From positions 62,001 to 126,000 of the forward strand of contig NZ_RBIQ01000009.1 in assembly GCF_003634105.1 (NCBI RefSeq): a stretch of 64,000 bases of DNA, written 5' to 3'. Source of the DNA: Maribacter vaceletii. Its GTDB lineage: Bacteria > Bacteroidota > Bacteroidia > Flavobacteriales > Flavobacteriaceae. Each line of letters starts with the position of its first letter. The stretch's first letter is position 1. Both the position numbers and the translations under genes were made by a program. The notes under the pieces are model-generated. The model was not told the origin of the DNA and searched no databases. It saw only the letters and a list, made by a program, of their open reading frames with translations. Shown piece after piece: positions 1 through 9,049 of this stretch.

Positions 1-651
1 AAATAGAATTTTACAGGATGGAGAATCTACTGCCTTGCATATTTCATATGCTTGTGGAGATTCTGTTAAGAAAGCTCCAGGATGGTTATAAAAATTTAAT
101 GGCTCTAAAACCATTGTTAAATCATGAGGTTCAAATATAGCGGAAGCCTGTTTTAAAGTCTCTATTACATTTGCAGTTTGGTATGCTCCTCTAACCTTTT
201 TTGCTACATTACCAGGAACTACAGTCATCCATTTTGCATTTACTCTTTTTGCTACTTCAACAGATTCTTTACAGTAGTTCAAAAAAGCTTCTCTACTTTT
301 TACGTCCCCAGATGCTACATTCCCTTCTTTTAAAAACACAGCAACAAAAACTCCCATTTCTAGGGCTCTTTTTTGCATAGTGTTTGCCATTTTCTCTTGA
401 AGAGCAACATCCCTTTTACGCATAAGATTATCCTCAAATGCTGTAAAGCCTTGATCTGCCATAAAATTAAGCTGATCAATAGGATTCTCTCCTACATGGT
501 GTTTAAACATCCCTATGTGTGGAGCATATTTTAAATTAAAATTATGCTTTTTAGATACTTCTTTTTTCCTAGCTGCAAAAGCTGCACCAGAACCCAAGGT
601 AATTGCTCCTGCAGATAATGCTGTTTTTTGAATAAAGCCTCTTCTTTTCAT
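1..651 (-). CDS. Sugar isomerase/epimerase TIM barrel (hydroxypyruvate isomerase-like), C-terminus cut off
   Basis: An open frame of 217 codons runs from ATG at 651 off the left edge, so only the N-terminal part is visible. It starts MKRRGFIQKTALSAGAITLG, a twin-arginine-type export signal. The rest resembles the xylose-isomerase-like TIM barrel family (AP_endonuc_2): the segments ending ...MVLEPLN and ...KILF suit strands carrying metal-binding acidic residues, as in hydroxypyruvate isomerases. The substrate cannot be read from sequence. It lies 17 nt after the GMC dehydrogenase small subunit, and such trios (GMC, small Tat subunit, TIM-barrel protein) are common in Bacteroidota. By context it may act on a keto-sugar made by the dehydrogenase. 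Export as a Tat substrate is inferred from the N-terminus only. Confidence 0.8.
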   Translation of the reverse strand, partial: MKRRGFIQKTALSAGAITLGSGAAFAARKKEVSKKHNFNLKYAPHIGMFKHHVGENPIDQLNFMADQGFTAFEDNLMRKRDVALQEKMANTMQKRALEMGVFVAVFLKEGNVASGDVKSREAFLNYCKESVEVAKRVNAKWMTVVPGNVAKKVRGAYQTANVIETLKQASAIFEPHDLTMVLEPLNFYNHPGAFLTESPQAYEICKAVDSPSCKILF

Positions 652-667
652 TAGTTTCTATTTATAG

Positions 668-1234
668 TTATATAGACCATGCTTTTCCTTTTGTTAACTC
701 CTCTATGGTACCACACGGAACATATTGCCCTGGAACAGGTAAATATGCTAAAACTTCCTCTCCAATATATTCATTACACTTATAGGCCCAAATAGTTAAG
801 TCTCTAATATTTTTCACAAACGAAAGCTCTTTATTATCCTTAGGAGATTCTAATGCTGTTCTTAAAATTGGTGCTATATCTTCTGGTGTTAATTCTTTTA
901 TTTCATTCTTTCCGGATGCTTTAAGAGTATCTACAGCCAAAATATCTAATGTAGATTTAAACTGGTCTTGTTGTTTAATTTCCATTACCTCATTAACAAA
1001 CTGATCTAAAAAAATATGAACATTTACTTCCGAGGCAGATGGCGTATCTGTTTTAGGTAGGATAGCGTCTATTGCATTTACAAGAATTAATGCTTGGTTC
1101 TGACTAAAAAAAGTAGGCATCCAAGATACTTCCTTTTCTCCTTTACAACTTTGTAATATAGTTAGGAAGGTAGGTGCTGCAACTACGTAGCCCATTGACA
1201 TTCCCATTTTTAATAATGCTTTTCTTCTATCCAT
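668..1234 (-). CDS. Gluconate 2-dehydrogenase subunit 3 family protein (small subunit of GMC dehydrogenase)
   Basis: The 188-aa protein begins with a Tat-like signal (MDRRKALLKMGMSMG) followed by a hydrophobic stretch and a Cys at about residue 30 (ILQSC), so it may also be lipid-anchored. The body looks like the Gluconate_2-dh3 family, the small subunit that accompanies secreted FAD-dependent GMC sugar dehydrogenases and helps their export or maturation. Its ATG overlaps the stop of the upstream GMC gene by one base (TAATG), which indicates translational coupling and a 1:1 complex. In glucoside 3-dehydrogenases of this architecture a cytochrome c takes the electrons. None is adjacent here, but several c-type cytochrome genes lie upstream in the same run. 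Confidence 0.8.
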   Translation of the reverse strand: MDRRKALLKMGMSMGYVVAAPTFLTILQSCKGEKEVSWMPTFFSQNQALILVNAIDAILPKTDTPSASEVNVHIFLDQFVNEVMEIKQQDQFKSTLDILAVDTLKASGKNEIKELTPEDIAPILRTALESPKDNKELSFVKNIRDLTIWAYKCNEYIGEEVLAYLPVPGQYVPCGTIEELTKGKAWSI

Positions 1235-2946
1235 TATATATTTCCTTTTTTAAGTTCTTGCGCTGCATGATTTGCAGCTCTTGCTGTAAAAGCCATATAA
1301 GTTAATGACGGATTTACACAACTAGAAGATGCCATAAAAGCACCATCTGTTACATAAACATTTTGTACTGCATGTATTTGATTATGTCCGTTAACTACAG
1401 AGGTTTTAGGGTCTCTTCCCATACGTGCCGTTCCCATTTCATGAATACCGTGTCCCATATTATAGCCACCATCACGTGCTTTTACATCTCTAAAACCTGC
1501 TTTTTCTAACATTTCGGCTGCATTAACAATAATATCTTCCCGCATTTTAAGCTCATTATCTCTTATATCTGCATTAAAATTTACTGTTGGTAAACCCCAA
1601 CCATCTAAGGTATTATAATCTAATGTCATTCTATTATCTTCATATGGTAGAATTTCTCCAAAACCACCTATACCCATTGTCCACCCTCCAGGTTTTAAAA
1701 GCTCGTCTTTCATTTGAGCTCCCATACTAAATTCTGCTATAGAGTCTTTCCAGTTTTTACGACTGGCTCCTCCCTGAAAACCAAAACCTCTAACATAGTT
1801 TTTACTATTAGATTTTCCTCCTAGGTTTTTAAATCTTGGAATATAAACACCTCCTGGCCTTCTCCCTTTATAATATTTATCTTCAAAACCATCAAACTTA
1901 CCACTTGCTCCTGTTCCTAAATGATGATCCATTACGTTTCTACCAACTTGATCAGAATCATTCCCTAAACCATTTGGAAAACGATCCGATTTGGATTGCA
2001 ACAAAATAGATGCTGTTGCCATGGATGAAGCGCATAAGAAAATAACTTTTGCTTTAAAAACAAACTCTTCTTTTGTTAACCTATCTATTACTTTTACCCC
2101 AGATGCTTTTTTGGTATTAGGATCATAAATAACTTCAGACACAATAGAATCAGGTCTTAGAGTTAAATTTCCAGTACGTTCTGCCGCAGGTAATGTAGAT
2201 GAGTTACTACTAAAATACCCTCCAAAAGGGCATCCTCTGGCACAACGGTTTCTAAATTGGCATTTAGTTCTACCTTCAAAAGGTTTATCTCCCGTTATAT
2301 GAGCTATTCTACCCGCAGTTACAACTCTACCATCTAAGTTTTCGTAAACTTTATCTCTAAAATGTTGTTCTACACAATTGTGCTCCATCATTGGCAAAAA
2401 TTGTCCGTCTGGCAACTGAGGTAAGTTCATTTTTTCTCCAGAAACTCCAATATAAGTTTCAACCTTATCATACCAAGGAGCAATATCCTTATAACGTACA
2501 GGCCAGTCTACTCCATGACCGTCTTTTTTATTTGCTTCAAAATCTATTTCACTCCAACGGTAACTATGCCTCCCCCACATTATTGAGCGACCACCAACAT
2601 GGTAACCTCTAACCCAATCAAAAGGTTTAGTTTCTTTATAAGGGTGCTCTAAATCATTAACAAACCAATGATTAGCATCTGCATTATTAACTCTGCCAGT
2701 TCTTATTTGTTTAAGCTGTTTAGCCTTATCTTCTTTAGTAAGCTTGCCTCCATTAGGAAAGTCCCAGGTATCTAAATTAGCAGTTTTGTAATCTGTAATA
2801 TGTTCTACCATTCTACCACGCTCAAGAACTAATGTCTTTAAACCTTGTTCACACAACTCTTTTGCAGCCCAACCGCCACTAATACCTGTTCCTACAACTA
2901 TTGCATCATAAGAATCTTGTTCTTCGTTAAAATAAAATTTATTCAT
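1234..2946 (-). CDS. GMC-family FAD oxidoreductase (periplasmic sugar dehydrogenase)
   Basis: The 570-aa protein has an N-terminal FAD-binding Rossmann motif (VVGTGISGG, about residues 18-25, followed by the LVLERG strand end), a middle substrate domain, and the C-terminal GMC signature with a candidate catalytic His in the stretch GHGIHEMGTARMG and a closing FAD segment (NVYVTDGAFM). Length and motifs fit the large subunit of gluconate/glucoside dehydrogenases. It has no signal of its own, which is expected if it is co-exported with the Tat-bearing small subunit encoded directly downstream (one-base overlap). Oxidation of a hydroxyl on a sugar or glycoside, perhaps at C3, is the likely reaction. 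The substrate is not determinable from sequence. Confidence 0.85.
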   Translation of the reverse strand: MNKFYFNEEQDSYDAIVVGTGISGGWAAKELCEQGLKTLVLERGRMVEHITDYKTANLDTWDFPNGGKLTKEDKAKQLKQIRTGRVNNADANHWFVNDLEHPYKETKPFDWVRGYHVGGRSIMWGRHSYRWSEIDFEANKKDGHGVDWPVRYKDIAPWYDKVETYIGVSGEKMNLPQLPDGQFLPMMEHNCVEQHFRDKVYENLDGRVVTAGRIAHITGDKPFEGRTKCQFRNRCARGCPFGGYFSSNSSTLPAAERTGNLTLRPDSIVSEVIYDPNTKKASGVKVIDRLTKEEFVFKAKVIFLCASSMATASILLQSKSDRFPNGLGNDSDQVGRNVMDHHLGTGASGKFDGFEDKYYKGRRPGGVYIPRFKNLGGKSNSKNYVRGFGFQGGASRKNWKDSIAEFSMGAQMKDELLKPGGWTMGIGGFGEILPYEDNRMTLDYNTLDGWGLPTVNFNADIRDNELKMREDIIVNAAEMLEKAGFRDVKARDGGYNMGHGIHEMGTARMGRDPKTSVVNGHNQIHAVQNVYVTDGAFMASSSCVNPSLTYMAFTARAANHAAQELKKGNI

Positions 2947-3056
2947 TTTTTTGTTTTGTTTCTTATTTAAAACTTATGGTAATGCCTAGTAAAACCCATA
3001 TTGCATATTCGGAATTTTAAATTCTAATACCTACCTCATATGTTTAATTATATAAA

Positions 3057-4526
3057 TCAAATAGATTTTAATTTAAAAGGGAATAATTCTGAGTCTACAT
3101 GAGACTCCTTAATAATTTGCTCTATTTCTGCTACAATCTCTGGATTCTCATCTGCCACATTTTTAGATTCTGTAGCGTCTGTATATAAATCATATAGTTC
3201 TAATTTAGCTTTTGGGTCTTTAATAGCATTATATAAAATCCCTTTCCACTTTCCTTTTCTTACTGCTTGCCTACCGCCTTTATGGTTAAACTCCCAATAC
3301 AAATATGTATGTTGTTCCTGTTTTTCTTGGCCTAAAAGTGTTGGTAAAAAAGAAATTCCATCAGTATTAGTAGGTGTATCTATATTCGCTATTTCTGAAA
3401 CTGTTGGCATTACATCCCAAAAAGCAGAAATATGATTAGTTGTTATTCCTGGTTTAATTTTCTTAGGCCAAACTACAATAAAAGGAGAGCGTATTCCGCC
3501 TTCATACAAATCTCTTTTTATTCCTTTTAATCCTCCAGCGCTATTAAAATATTCTGGACTAGCACCACCTGCTGCATGCGGTCCGTTATCACTAGCAAAC
3601 ATAATTATTGTATTATTTTCAATACCCAATTCTTTAACCTTTGTTATTATCTGGCCTACATAAATATCCATCCTATCTACCATAGAGGCGAAAGCTGCAT
3701 AGGGTGTTTCTGTATTGCAATACTTGGCTTCTACAATATCTTTTCCATAGTCAGAACCATTTTTATATGGAACCTCATCATATTTACCAATATACTTTTG
3801 TAATAGACTATCGTTCGGAGAAATTAGTTCTGCATGAGGCAATACCAAAGGTACATATGCAAAAAATGGCTTGTCTTTGTTGTCCTCTAAAAATTTTAAA
3901 GTTTCTTCTTGAATTTTATCCGGAGCATATGTAACTATATTAGTTAAATTATTCCCCTCTAACATTTCTTTTTTATCATTTTTCCATAAATGCGTAGGGT
4001 AATATCTATGCGCTTGTCTTTGACAATTATAACCATAAAAAGTATCGAAACCTTGATTTATGGGATCTCCCTCAGAGCCTATATACCCGAGCCCCCATTT
4101 TCCAAAAGCTCCTGTACTATATCCCGCGCCTTTTAATATTTCTGCTATAGTAACAGAACCTGCGGGCATTGGAGTTTGCCCTTCTCTTCCTTTTATTTCT
4201 TTATTTCCTCTAATCGGAGTGTGCCCTGTATGTTGACCAGTCATTAATGAAGACCTAGATGGCGCACATACCGTGGATCCGCTATAATGTTCGGAAAATT
4301 TTATTCCTCTTTCTGCCAACCTATCAATATTGGGAGTTTGGAATTTTTCTTGGCCATAAGAACTTAGATCTCCATAGCCCAAATCATCGGCAAGAATATA
4401 GATAATGTTTGGCTTACTAGCTTTTGAAACAACTTTACTTTTATCATTCTGGCATGATAAAAACAATACTGTATTGAGAATACAAATTAGTATATAAATA
4501 CTCCTATTATTTAGCTCTAATTTCAT
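3057..4526 (-). CDS. S1-type sulfatase, lipoprotein
   Basis: The 489-aa protein has a type II signal with lipobox LFLSC (Cys25), so it is probably membrane-anchored. The formylglycine motif C-A-P-S-R (Cys87) is intact, with the metal-binding DD pair at residues 47-48 and a later DNGPH metal/substrate motif. Maturation needs a formylglycine-generating enzyme or anSME encoded elsewhere. The stretch after the active site (GHTPIRGN) is typical of arylsulfatase A-like members of family S1. It probably removes a sulfate ester from a galactan oligosaccharide. The gene sits between the glycosidase-like protein (43 nt upstream) and the GMC dehydrogenase (about 110 nt downstream), so it looks like part of the same transcription unit. 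Confidence 0.92.
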   Translation of the reverse strand: MKLELNNRSIYILICILNTVLFLSCQNDKSKVVSKASKPNIIYILADDLGYGDLSSYGQEKFQTPNIDRLAERGIKFSEHYSGSTVCAPSRSSLMTGQHTGHTPIRGNKEIKGREGQTPMPAGSVTIAEILKGAGYSTGAFGKWGLGYIGSEGDPINQGFDTFYGYNCQRQAHRYYPTHLWKNDKKEMLEGNNLTNIVTYAPDKIQEETLKFLEDNKDKPFFAYVPLVLPHAELISPNDSLLQKYIGKYDEVPYKNGSDYGKDIVEAKYCNTETPYAAFASMVDRMDIYVGQIITKVKELGIENNTIIMFASDNGPHAAGGASPEYFNSAGGLKGIKRDLYEGGIRSPFIVVWPKKIKPGITTNHISAFWDVMPTVSEIANIDTPTNTDGISFLPTLLGQEKQEQHTYLYWEFNHKGGRQAVRKGKWKGILYNAIKDPKAKLELYDLYTDATESKNVADENPEIVAEIEQIIKESHVDSELFPFKLKSI

Positions 4527-4568
4527 AAAATTAATAATACACTATAAAATTTATTTTCTATTTGTCTC

Positions 4569-6026
4569 TTAGTTATAAAAATCGGAAATTATATTCTTAG
4601 GACCCTTTTCATACTCCCATAAATACTCTCCCGTTTTATCTACACATTTTTGACTTATGTGGTGTGGTAGTACAGAAACTAATGGGTAACCTGTTTTATT
4701 TTTGAACATATCTAAATGTCTTAAATAATTCTTTTCTGTAAGCGCTTTTGCAGAGGTATCATTACCTCCGATATGATCCAAATTAATTGCCCTTCCTGGA
4801 GAAGATTTAAAAGCAATATCGTAGTGATTTTTTACTCTTGCAGGCCAATCATAATTATCATTTAACCAAACATCATTGGTTCTTGTTACATCTGTATATT
4901 TAGTAAAGAAAATATCTGGCACATGAAATTCCATTTCTATATAAGGATTAATAGCTTTTGCCGCTCTGTATAATTCTTTATGAATATGCAACATATTAGA
5001 TTTAGTATTATAAGACATATCAATCTTAAACTTCTTGACTCCCATGGAATAGAAACGATATATTACTTCCGAAGCATATTCAAAAATATCTGCTTTAGGA
5101 TTTAACCATCTTTCCGCGGTATTTTTGTCTACATCTCCTGTAACTTTCCAATCTCCCAATAGGTCTGGATATTTTTTAGCAATAGTGCTCGCATGATGTA
5201 TTTTAGGGAATGCAATCCATAACCCTGGCGTAAAGCCTTTTTCGCTAATCATATCCATGGTTTTCTTAAAATTTGGAAACTTCTTTGGGTCCGCTTGCCA
5301 AGTTCCAAAACCAGATTTTACAGAACCATCAGGGAATTGTCCCCAACCATGATCTAAAGTCATTTTTCCTTTAGGAAACCCATACTCTATAATTTTATCT
5401 AAATAAGAGGCAACAAAATCATGATTTAATAAATGAAAATGCCCTCCTCTTATCTTGGACATATATTTTTGCTCCACCCAGGTACAATATTCTACATCTG
5501 ACCAAAAATCTGGTATTGTAGTCAAAGGCTTAAAATTAAGCCTTTGCATCATTATTGTATTATACTCTTTCCAAGCTTTATCTCCATTTCCTTTTTCATT
5601 TACAAACAACTCTTGTCCTTCAGGTACAGAAACTATTAAAGTTTCTTTTCCATCAAAACTAAAGGTAGAATTTTCATAACCATAGGAAGTCATAAAACCA
5701 ACAAAAACTCCATTAGCATCTATTATTACTGGAGAACCTGACATGCCAGAAGCTTCTATAATAAATGGGTTATGCATAAAAGCAGTGCTTTTATAATAAT
5801 GAGCCCCTCCTCCTTTTTCTTCTGGGGTAGAAATACTATAGTAAGGGAAAAATAAAGGTGCTTTTACTTTTATAGGTACCTGCTCAACTGTCCTACTTCC
5901 ATTTATAGTAGCCCCTGAACTATACCCATCTTCCGATTTTTCTATTTTACTAGCCCCACAACTTATTAAGCCAGCTCCCGCCAGTCCTAAACCACTCTTC
6001 TTTATAAAGTTTCTTCTATTTCTCAT
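4569..6026 (-). CDS. Putative glycoside hydrolase of the GH31/GH36 clan, Tat lipoprotein
   Basis: The 485-aa protein starts with RRNFIKK (Arg4-Arg5) and reaches a lipobox-like ISC at Cys23, suggesting a Tat-exported lipoprotein. After about 170 residues of beta-rich sequence comes a TIM barrel: LDHGWG near residue 225, then LWIAFPK near 270. KKFKIDMSY holds a candidate nucleophile Asp336, and TRTNDVW holds a candidate acid/base Asp385. The K-x-D and R-x-x-D pattern is that of alpha-galactosidase-type enzymes (GH36/GH31). It is somewhat short for those families and assignment to a numbered family is uncertain. Alpha-galactosidase-like activity would suit the galactan context. An N-terminal G-M-S-G-S-P-V segment resembles a serine-protease motif but has no supporting triad. 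Confidence 0.6.
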   Translation of the reverse strand: MRNRRNFIKKSGLGLAGAGLISCGASKIEKSEDGYSSGATINGSRTVEQVPIKVKAPLFFPYYSISTPEEKGGGAHYYKSTAFMHNPFIIEASGMSGSPVIIDANGVFVGFMTSYGYENSTFSFDGKETLIVSVPEGQELFVNEKGNGDKAWKEYNTIMMQRLNFKPLTTIPDFWSDVEYCTWVEQKYMSKIRGGHFHLLNHDFVASYLDKIIEYGFPKGKMTLDHGWGQFPDGSVKSGFGTWQADPKKFPNFKKTMDMISEKGFTPGLWIAFPKIHHASTIAKKYPDLLGDWKVTGDVDKNTAERWLNPKADIFEYASEVIYRFYSMGVKKFKIDMSYNTKSNMLHIHKELYRAAKAINPYIEMEFHVPDIFFTKYTDVTRTNDVWLNDNYDWPARVKNHYDIAFKSSPGRAINLDHIGGNDTSAKALTEKNYLRHLDMFKNKTGYPLVSVLPHHISQKCVDKTGEYLWEYEKGPKNIISDFYN

Positions 6027-6128
6027 TGTAATGTTTTTCCATCAACTAAAATCGTATAAACTGCAATCCTGTATGTAGTTATTAATACATACTTTGTATG
6101 TTACAGTTAAAAAATAGAATAAACTTAC

Positions 6129-8030
6129 TTACTCTGAAATACAAATAACTTCTTTCATAGTTCTATGGTAAATTTTACCATTGGCGTAACTCATTGTATT
6201 TACGGTCCAAGTCTTGCCACTTTTCCCTAAGTCATTAACTGCAACTAAGGCAGATTCATTCATTTCTTCTACGGTAGCATCAATAACATACACCATTCCT
6301 ACAGCATTTGTGAAAAATATATAATTATTAATCATAGTTGGTGAACCTAAAAAACATTTTTGAAAACCATTTCCTCTAGTTCTTGTATCAAAAGCATTTA
6401 ATTGCCCCTTAGAATTTAATCCATTATTGGTATGCTGAATTTTCCAAATAAAATTATTATCCCTGTCAATATCTCTTGGGACTTCTATGTGTTCATTTAA
6501 GCCTGTTGCTACATTATGACGAGCTATAAATGGACTATAACGAACCATATAAAATAAGTAATCTCCATCTAAAATATTACAGTGCCTTTGGTTTTGAAGC
6601 TCTTTAATTTTTACCTCTTCAGATAACACATATTTACCCTTTTCTATATCATAATTAAACTGGTCAACAGTATTCAGTTTTTTTTCTGAAATTAATTTCC
6701 CTGTTTGTGTATCTACTGTTATATGCTCATTACCTTTATAAAACCATGAGGCTTTATCTATATCCCAGTGCTGTGTACTAAGAGCTCCCCAACCTGCTAA
6801 TGCATTATTTTCTTTTGGCTCCCAGTTCCATAAAGCATTGCCAGCGTTATTTTTTTCTAGACATATTAAACTAAGACCTATTGGTCTTTCTGGCACTCCA
6901 TGTGGACCGCCTCTACCAATTAACAAGGCTGGTTTTCCTTCTTTTGTTTTTCCTATAATTGGTGTATTATAATGGGTAATTGCCATTTTAGTAACCCATA
7001 CCCGCTCTCCTGTAAGTTTATTAAAAGCATGCACATAGTTCCAGTCTTTGTTACGCTCTTTATCTTCTTTCTCTGGCGGTTCTACGTTAAGTATTAAATC
7101 TTCAAAAAGAACAGAATCAAATTGTTTATTAAAGGGTTTTCCTCCTGAACTTGGCTCCCAGGTTCTTTCCCACACCAGTTCCCCTTCCATAGAGAAACAA
7201 GCCATACCTCCACTTGCATTAATTGCCCATACATTCTTCCCATCTGTCATAGGGCAAGGTGTAGTAGCATCACTAAAACCATAATTATACTGACTACTAA
7301 AAGTTCCTTTAATAGTCTTTTCCCAAAGGGTTTCTCCTGTGTTAGCATTTAAGCATAGTAATATTATATTTTTACTTGAAGCTCCTCCTCTTTTATCTTT
7401 TCCAATTTTTATTAATGAATCATAAGTTTTTTGAAGGTTTTGGGATTGGGTATGAATATATGCTACAAGTTTATTATTAAAAATAGCATAATCCTTACCT
7501 ACATCATTTTTACGCATTAAGTTTTTCTTTATATCATATCTTTCTAGACTAGATGCTTTTTGGTAATGCGAATTATTCTTTAGTAAATTTTGCCATTTCT
7601 TCAATGGCTCTGCTAAATTTTCTTTAAGATTTGCATATGAAAGGTCTTTAATTTTTTTAAGTTTCTCTTCTTCCTTCTTAAAGAGAAATTCGTATCTATT
7701 TTTTACAACATCATATTTTTTAAGAACATCTTTATGTTTTGGGTTTGTATTAGGAGGATTAATAGTTAGAAAAAGCTTATATCCCCAAACAGCAATACCA
7801 CTTTGCCCTCCTTCTGGTAAAGTTTTTTTCCATTTTATATTTTCCCCTGTTCTAACGGACCATTTTAACGGTACATCTTTATTTGTTGTAATTTTATAAT
7901 TACCGTTAGGACCTCCAGACATAGGCCATTCGTTAGCGCTACCTATTACAGCTTCCGTATTGTTTTGAGCCGTAATATTATAAGTAATGAGTAATAAAAA
8001 GGTAAAACATTGTATTAAAAAGGTATTCAT
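6129..8030 (-). CDS. Secreted PQQ-type beta-propeller protein
   Basis: The 633-aa protein has an N-terminal signal peptide (cleavage likely after ITA, about residue 21) and a series of blade-like repeats with the pattern N-x-x-T-G-E-x-x-W (for example LNANTGETLWEKT, NKLTGERVWVTK), typical of PQQ_2/BamB-like propellers. A charged helical insertion follows the first blade (roughly residues 100-215) and is unusual. No clear PQQ cofactor residues can be assigned by eye, so it may be a binding or scaffold protein rather than a dehydrogenase. It lies 24 nt after the cytochrome c peroxidase gene and in the same run as other periplasmic redox genes, which suggests a role in extracytoplasmic sugar oxidation. 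Confidence 0.75.
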   Translation of the reverse strand: MNTFLIQCFTFLLLITYNITAQNNTEAVIGSANEWPMSGGPNGNYKITTNKDVPLKWSVRTGENIKWKKTLPEGGQSGIAVWGYKLFLTINPPNTNPKHKDVLKKYDVVKNRYEFLFKKEEEKLKKIKDLSYANLKENLAEPLKKWQNLLKNNSHYQKASSLERYDIKKNLMRKNDVGKDYAIFNNKLVAYIHTQSQNLQKTYDSLIKIGKDKRGGASSKNIILLCLNANTGETLWEKTIKGTFSSQYNYGFSDATTPCPMTDGKNVWAINASGGMACFSMEGELVWERTWEPSSGGKPFNKQFDSVLFEDLILNVEPPEKEDKERNKDWNYVHAFNKLTGERVWVTKMAITHYNTPIIGKTKEGKPALLIGRGGPHGVPERPIGLSLICLEKNNAGNALWNWEPKENNALAGWGALSTQHWDIDKASWFYKGNEHITVDTQTGKLISEKKLNTVDQFNYDIEKGKYVLSEEVKIKELQNQRHCNILDGDYLFYMVRYSPFIARHNVATGLNEHIEVPRDIDRDNNFIWKIQHTNNGLNSKGQLNAFDTRTRGNGFQKCFLGSPTMINNYIFFTNAVGMVYVIDATVEEMNESALVAVNDLGKSGKTWTVNTMSYANGKIYHRTMKEVICISE

Positions 8031-8053
8031 ATATTTTAGATATTATTCCATTA

Positions 8054-9040
8054 TTAATTAGGCTCTATATAATTAGCATCTACTTTTCCTGTCAAGGTTT
8101 TTAAAAATTCTTTTATTTTTAAAGCATCCTCGATACTTACTTGTATTCCTCTTTCATGCTTTCCCATTTGCTGAATTGCTTTCCATATTTTCTTTGAAGA
8201 TGCATCATGAAAATAGGGGCTTGTAATTTCAACATTACGCAAGGGAGCAACTCTAAAAAACATTTTATAATCTGGATTCTTATTTAAACGATAATAACCT
8301 AAATCTTCTTGATTTGGCCAATCATGAGCTATCCCTAACTTCTGAATCATTTGTCCTCCCAGATTAGAACCAGTATGGCAGGTATAACAATTCAACGCAT
8401 TGAATACTAATCCCCCTTCTACTTGAGCCTCCGAAAAAGCTTTATTATCGCCACTAATAAAAACATCTATAGGTGCAGGAGTAACTAAGCCTTTAATAAA
8501 CATTTGTAAAGCATTAACTGCATTTTCAAAACTTATTTTTCCTGATGGATATGCAGTACTAAACAATAATGTATATTTTTTATTTTCTTTAAGTCGATCT
8601 ACAAAAACACTTTCATTTATTACTCCCATTTCATGTGAGGTAGCAAAAGTGTCTTCTATTTTTTTCTTAAATGATTTTTCTCCTCCATCAGCATTATATA
8701 AAGAAAGAGAAGCTACATTATAAACAGAAGGAACATCTCTATAAAACACTCCTTCTTCTTTTAAATCTAGATAATGAGCACCATTAGTTCCTCCTTTTTT
8801 TAAATCGTGACAACTATTACAAGAAATAGTACTTTTTTCAGATATTTGAGTTTCAAAAAATAACGCTCTTCCTAAATCAATTTTGTCTTTTTCTTCCTTT
8901 AAAAAGTTAGTATCATAAGAAAAAGGAACAAAATATGGACTCAGGATTTCTCTTAATTCCTCTACCTTAGGTTTCGTTGTTTTTTGCCCATAGACACCTA
9001 TGGGAATTACCATAAGTACGATCCATTTTAAAAAGTTCAT
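8054..9040 (-). CDS. Di-haem cytochrome c peroxidase / MauG family protein
   Basis: The 328-aa protein has a short signal peptide and two c-type haem motifs: CNSCH (Cys74-His78) and CYTCH (Cys218-His222). Two CxxCH sites, the GRALFFE stretch before the first haem and the LRNVEITSPYFHDAS stretch after the second are typical of the CCP_MauG family. Members either reduce hydrogen peroxide with electrons from small cytochromes or modify partner proteins or cofactors. Next to a GMC oxidoreductase and DUF1592-type cytochromes, it may handle peroxide or electrons from periplasmic sugar oxidation. It lies only 10 nt downstream of the FucP-like transporter gene, so co-transcription is very likely. Confidence 0.9.
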   Translation of the reverse strand: MNFLKWIVLMVIPIGVYGQKTTKPKVEELREILSPYFVPFSYDTNFLKEEKDKIDLGRALFFETQISEKSTISCNSCHDLKKGGTNGAHYLDLKEEGVFYRDVPSVYNVASLSLYNADGGEKSFKKKIEDTFATSHEMGVINESVFVDRLKENKKYTLLFSTAYPSGKISFENAVNALQMFIKGLVTPAPIDVFISGDNKAFSEAQVEGGLVFNALNCYTCHTGSNLGGQMIQKLGIAHDWPNQEDLGYYRLNKNPDYKMFFRVAPLRNVEITSPYFHDASSKKIWKAIQQMGKHERGIQVSIEDALKIKEFLKTLTGKVDANYIEPN

Positions 9041-9049
9041 TTTAATAAA

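Noticed and set aside
5700-5760. Serine-protease-like motif GMSGSPV in the glycosidase-like Tat lipoprotein
   Set aside because: No matching His and Asp segments are present upstream, and the region is a short beta-rich stretch before a TIM barrel.
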